This document shows, piece by piece, positions 5,196-8,054 of a DNA stretch of 8,054 nucleotides. Both the position numbers and the translations under genes were made by a program. Origin of the DNA: Cytophagales bacterium (GTDB lineage Bacteria; Bacteroidota; Bacteroidia; Cytophagales; Cyclobacteriaceae). The stretch's first letter is position 1. Every line of letters starts with the position of its first letter. Where the stretch lies: positions 1 to 8,054 of the forward strand of contig DPSB01000008.1 in assembly GCA_003537495.1 (NCBI GenBank), in the 5' to 3' direction. The notes beneath the pieces were generated by a model. It saw only the letters and a program-made list of their open reading frames with translations. It was not told the origin of the DNA and did no database searches.

Positions 5196-6431
5196 TCAGG
5201 CTACCTTCAACTTGCTGTAATGCGACTTATTAAACTTCTCTTCCGCGTAAGCGCGATTGATTACTAACCGCTCGGTTGTTTTATCAGAAGGTAATTCAAA
5301 CATCGCATCGTTTACAATGGCTTCGCAGATGGAACGCAAACCGCGGGCACCTAATTTGTAGTCCATGGCTTTCTCTACAATAAAATCAAGCGCTCCGTCT
5401 TTAAATTCAAGTTCGATGTTCTCCATCTCGAATAACTTCTTGTATTGTTTTACAAGTGCATTTTTAGGTTCGGTAAGAATTTTACGCAGTGCAGTATGAT
5501 CCAACGGATTTAGGAATGAAACTACTGGCAGACGACCAATTAATTCAGGAATAAGTCCAAAAGACTTAAGATCCTGAGCAGATACAAACTGAAGCAGGTT
5601 ATTCAAATCCACATCAGCCGGATTAACACTTTCTGAAGTAGCAGCAAAACCCAGAGGCCGGGTGTTTAATCGTCTTCCAATCAAACGCGAAATTCCTTCG
5701 AAAGCTCCACCACAAATGAACAGAATGTTTTCAGTGTTTACTGTAATCATTTTCTGATCGGGATGTTTGCGTCCACCCTGAGGTGGTACATTCACGGAAG
5801 TACCCTCTAATAATTTCAATAAGGCTTGTTGCACACCTTCACCACTTACATCGCGGGTAATAGAAGGATTGTCTGATTTGCGAGCGATTTTATCAATCTC
5901 ATCAATATACACAATGCCGCGTTCGGCAGCTTCGGTGTTGTAATCGGCAGCCTGCAGTAAGCGTGTTAAAATACTCTCCACATCTTCACCTACATAACCG
6001 GCTTCTGTAAGCACGGTAGCATCAGCAATACAAAAAGGTACTTGCAAAATTTTAGCGAGGGTGCGCGCCAGGTAAGTTTTACCGGTACCAGTTTCGCCCA
6101 CCATAATGATATTTGATTTTTCAATCGTAATGTCATTTTCGATTTTACGTTGCATCAAGCGCTTGTAATGATTGTAAACTGCAACCGCCATAACCCGCTT
6201 GGCTTCATCTTGTCCGATTACATATTCATCTAAAAACTTCTTGATTTCGCGGGGTTTTATCAGTTTAAAGTTTGGCAATGCACCTGCTTCAACTTTATTC
6301 TTTTTTTCTTCCTGCAAAATCTGGCTGGCCTGTGTTACACACTTGTCGCAAATGTGTGCATGAATGCCTGAGATCATCAGGTCAACATCTTTTTTGTTTC
6401 TTCCGCAGAATGAGCAGGTAACCTCGGCCAT
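5196..6431 (-). CDS. clpX: ClpX, ATP-dependent unfoldase of the ClpXP protease
   Basis: A 411-residue AAA+ protein (E. coli ClpX has 424). It unfolds tagged or damaged cytosolic proteins and feeds them to ClpP. The N-terminal zinc-binding dimer domain has C6, C9, C28 and C31. The ATPase core shows Walker A GETGTGKT (112-119), pore loop GYVG (145-148), Walker B IVYIDEID (173-180), the RKH pore loop (221-223), LGF (260-262) at the place of the ClpP-docking IGF loop, the GR at 299-300 for the arginine finger, and GARGLR (361-366) for sensor 2. The start is ATG 6431, giving [10 protein letters not shown] as in relatives; a longer frame from TTG 6470 would add 13 unconserved residues and cover the probable promoter. 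It is divergent from the flavoprotein gene and convergent with lpxB. clpP lies upstream on the same strand but beyond that opposite gene, so clpX needs its own promoter. Confidence 0.97.
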   Translation of the reverse strand: MAEVTCSFCGRNKKDVDLMISGIHAHICDKCVTQASQILQEEKKNKVEAGALPNFKLIKPREIKKFLDEYVIGQDEAKRVMAVAVYNHYKRLMQRKIENDITIEKSNIIMVGETGTGKTYLARTLAKILQVPFCIADATVLTEAGYVGEDVESILTRLLQAADYNTEAAERGIVYIDEIDKIARKSDNPSITRDVSGEGVQQALLKLLEGTSVNVPPQGGRKHPDQKMITVNTENILFICGGAFEGISRLIGRRLNTRPLGFAATSESVNPADVDLNNLLQFVSAQDLKSFGLIPELIGRLPVVSFLNPLDHTALRKILTEPKNALVKQYKKLFEMENIELEFKDGALDFIVEKAMDYKLGARGLRSICEAIVNDAMFELPSDKTTERLVINRAYAEEKFNKSHYSKLKVA

Positions 6432-6467
6432 AAAATCAATCAGTTTATTATCTTGGAAAGCAAGATT

Positions 6468-6475
6468 CAAAGATA
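6468..6475 (-). promoter_or_regulatory. Probable -7 box of the clpX promoter
   Basis: The minus strand reads TATCTTTG, an exact fit to the Bacteroidota -7 pattern TAnnTTTG. It would start a transcript near 6462, about 30 bases before the clpX ATG. I see no clear -33 TTTG at the expected distance. The 54-base gap must also hold the promoter of the opposite flavoprotein gene, for which only a one-mismatch box (TATCTTGG, 6449-6456) is visible. Confidence 0.45.
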
Positions 6476-6485
6476 GCTATAAAAA

Positions 6486-7640
6486 ATGACTGCGCCTGAT
6501 TTTGATGTGGCTGTGATAGGGGCTGGCCCGGCCGGAAGTACAGCCGCTTTGGCTATGCTTAATTCGGGTTTAAAGGTTGCCCTGATTGATATGGCCACTT
6601 TTCCGCGCGATAAAACCTGTGGCGATGCCGTAGCCGCTTATGTGCCTAAAGTTTTGGCAACCATTTCGCCTGAGTTTAAGGCAGAATTTGAAGCCCTTTC
6701 GCAAAAGCAAGCGGTACACACTTGCCGCGTTTTTGCACCAAATGGCCGCCCCATAGACTTTCAATTCAGCGAAAGCGGAAACATTGTAAAACGGGTTGAT
6801 CTCGATAATTTTTTGTGTGAATTGGCTACGCGCCAAAAGCATGTTACACCCTTGTTGGGCTGTCGGGTAAATTCTCTTGCGTTTAAATCCGATCAAAATC
6901 TTTGGGATATTCAAACCTCTTCGGGTGCGATTAAAGCAAAGCTGATTATTGGCTGCGATGGTGCAAACTCAGTGGTTACCAAACAGGTTTCGGATGGAAG
7001 GTTACTTCAGGAACATCATTCGGCTGCCGTGCGGGCTTATTTCACTGGAGTGGAAGGGGTGAATCCGGAAAGTTTTGAATTGCATTTTATTCCGGAGTTT
7101 CCATTGGGCTACTTCTGGATTTTTCCGGAATCGGATGGAAGTTTTAATGTAGGCCTTGGAGCACTATCCAAATTTATTTCAGGTAAGCATCTTAACCTGC
7201 GCGACTTATTGCAACACATTGTTTCCAAGCACGATTCTATCAGTAAACGATTTGTAAATGCAATTCAGGTAAGTGATGTAAAAGGTTTTGGTCTTCCGCT
7301 TGGCTCGCGCAAAATTCCGATTTCAGGAAAAGGTTGGATGCTTTGTGGCGATGCCGCTCATCTGATTGATCCGCTTACCGGAGAAGGAATAGGGCAAGCT
7401 ATGGCCTCCGGTAGGTTTGCCGGTTGGATGGCCGTGGATTGTTATAAGAATAATAACTTTTCCGCTGAGTTTATGAAAAGTTATGATCGGCAGGTGTATA
7501 AAAAATTCTGGGCTTCGCATCGTAAATCTTACCTGATGCAAAAGTATCTGGTTCCCAGATTCACACTTTTTAATAAAGTGTTTGAGTTGGCCCACCGATC
7601 GCCAGCGTTTCACCGATGGCTTCAGCAGGCCGTACTCTAA
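6486..7640 (+). CDS. FAD-dependent oxidoreductase, geranylgeranyl reductase family
   Basis: A 384-residue flavoprotein of the group that includes geranylgeranyl reductases and related monooxygenase-fold enzymes. Visible features are the dinucleotide-binding GAGPAG (12-17) after a beta strand, FPRDKTCGDA (39-48) typical of this family, VDLDNFL (104-110), GCDGANS (156-162), LGYFWIFP (207-214) and the second FAD motif GDAAHLIDPLTGEGIGQAM (288-306). Relatives reduce isoprenoid double bonds or act on quinone-like or other lipid substrates; the substrate cannot be told here. No membrane segment or signal peptide is evident. ATG 6486 is the first start after an in-frame TAA at 6480-6482. The gene lies on the opposite strand between clpP and clpX, with only 9 bases to the clpP stop. 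A weak A+T-only hairpin (7639-7654) followed by T lies in that gap. Confidence 0.82.
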   Translation: MTAPDFDVAVIGAGPAGSTAALAMLNSGLKVALIDMATFPRDKTCGDAVAAYVPKVLATISPEFKAEFEALSQKQAVHTCRVFAPNGRPIDFQFSESGNIVKRVDLDNFLCELATRQKHVTPLLGCRVNSLAFKSDQNLWDIQTSSGAIKAKLIIGCDGANSVVTKQVSDGRLLQEHHSAAVRAYFTGVEGVNPESFELHFIPEFPLGYFWIFPESDGSFNVGLGALSKFISGKHLNLRDLLQHIVSKHDSISKRFVNAIQVSDVKGFGLPLGSRKIPISGKGWMLCGDAAHLIDPLTGEGIGQAMASGRFAGWMAVDCYKNNNFSAEFMKSYDRQVYKKFWASHRKSYLMQKYLVPRFTLFNKVFELAHRSPAFHRWLQQAVL

Positions 7641-7649
7641 TAACAGAAA

Positions 7650-8054
7650 TTATTTTTTGCGTTCCAGTACTTCATCAATCAAGCCATAGGCTTTTGCTTC
7701 AGCAGCACGCATCCAGTAGTCGCGATCGGAATCTTTGTCTATTTTTTCGTACGTCTGGCCGCTGTGTTTTGCCAGTATGTTGTACAAATCCTGACGCAAC
7801 TCCAGTGTTTGCTTCATAGAGATTTCCATATCTCTTGAAGTTCCTTGCATGCCTGCCGATGGTTGGTGAATCATTACGCGTGAATGTGGCAAAGCCGAAC
7901 GTTTTTTGGAAGCTCCGGCTGCTAACAACACGGCACCCATCGAAGCTGCCATACCGGTACAGATAGTGGCCACATCGGGATTAACGTATTGCATGGTATC
8001 GTAAATTCCTAAACCGGCATATACCGAACCACCCGGACTGTTGATATACATGCT
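7650..8054 (-). CDS. clpP: ClpP, proteolytic subunit of the Clp protease (N-terminus outside window)
   Basis: The last 134 codons and stop are present; the gene continues past the right edge, where the first complete codon is Ser before MYINSPGG, an internal conserved segment and not a start. Numbering from that Met, the catalytic triad is S37 (GMAASMG), H62 (MIHQPSAG) and D111 (DRDYW), and the oligomerisation and substrate segments [10 protein letters not shown] (4-13) and QGTSRDMEI (69-77) are intact. ClpP forms a double seven-membered ring that degrades polypeptides delivered by ClpX. The C-terminus ends DEVLERKK, as usual. In many bacteria clpX follows directly; here a gene on the other strand comes between them. 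Confidence 0.96.
   Translation of the reverse strand, partial: SMYINSPGGSVYAGLGIYDTMQYVNPDVATICTGMAASMGAVLLAAGASKKRSALPHSRVMIHQPSAGMQGTSRDMEISMKQTLELRQDLYNILAKHSGQTYEKIDKDSDRDYWMRAAEAKAYGLIDEVLERKK

Noticed and set aside
6432..6470. A longer ClpX starting at TTG 6470
   Set aside because: The added 13 residues are not part of known ClpX N-termini and overlap the likely -7 box; ATG 6431 lies just before the zinc finger as usual.
7616..7819. An open frame on the plus strand opposite clpP
   Set aside because: It runs antisense to highly conserved clpP codons and its product resembles nothing; open only because of the codon pattern on the other strand.

Overview
The window looks like chromosome from a Gram-negative member of the Bacteroidota, probably a Cytophagales relative. 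The reasons are a lipoprotein with an acidic stretch just after the lipid-modified Cys, LpxB and ClpX of the type usual in that phylum, genes without Shine-Dalgarno sequences, and a -7 box of the TAnnTTTG type before clpX. The genus cannot be told from the sequence alone.

Layout, left to right. (1) 67-1392 (+): a lipoprotein of the vanadium-dependent haloperoxidase / PAP2 superfamily with every vanadate-site residue in place. (2) 1400-2671: a complete 1272-bp insertion sequence with 19-bp perfect terminal inverted repeats and one transposase (minus strand) of the IS256/MULE-like DDE class with an N-terminal zinc ribbon. Its 5' end is frame-disrupted at a run of eight A, and hairpin terminators face inward on both sides of the transposase gene. 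(3) 2672-3562 (minus): a decaying hldD-like epimerase gene, intact at the N-terminal half, with an internal deletion and a broken C-terminus. (4) 3644-5188 (+): a two-gene unit, a 6-pyruvoyl/6-carboxy-tetrahydropterin synthase followed after 12 bp by lpxB. (5) 5196-6431 (minus): clpX, tail-to-tail with lpxB. (6) 6486-7640 (+): an FAD-dependent geranylgeranyl-reductase-family oxidoreductase, divergent from clpX. (7) 7650-8054 (minus): the C-terminal two thirds of clpP, running off the right edge.

Two functional themes appear. Outer-membrane lipopolysaccharide is represented by active lpxB (lipid A disaccharide) and the dead hldD-like gene (inner-core heptose). Regulated proteolysis is represented by ClpX and ClpP, which form one protease but are separated here by an opposite-strand flavoprotein gene. 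I see no CRISPR array, tRNA, rRNA, phage or defence system. The most unusual material is in and around the insertion sequence: the inward-facing terminators, the split zinc ribbon, and a third, degenerate IS-end copy forming a 62-bp palindrome with the right end.
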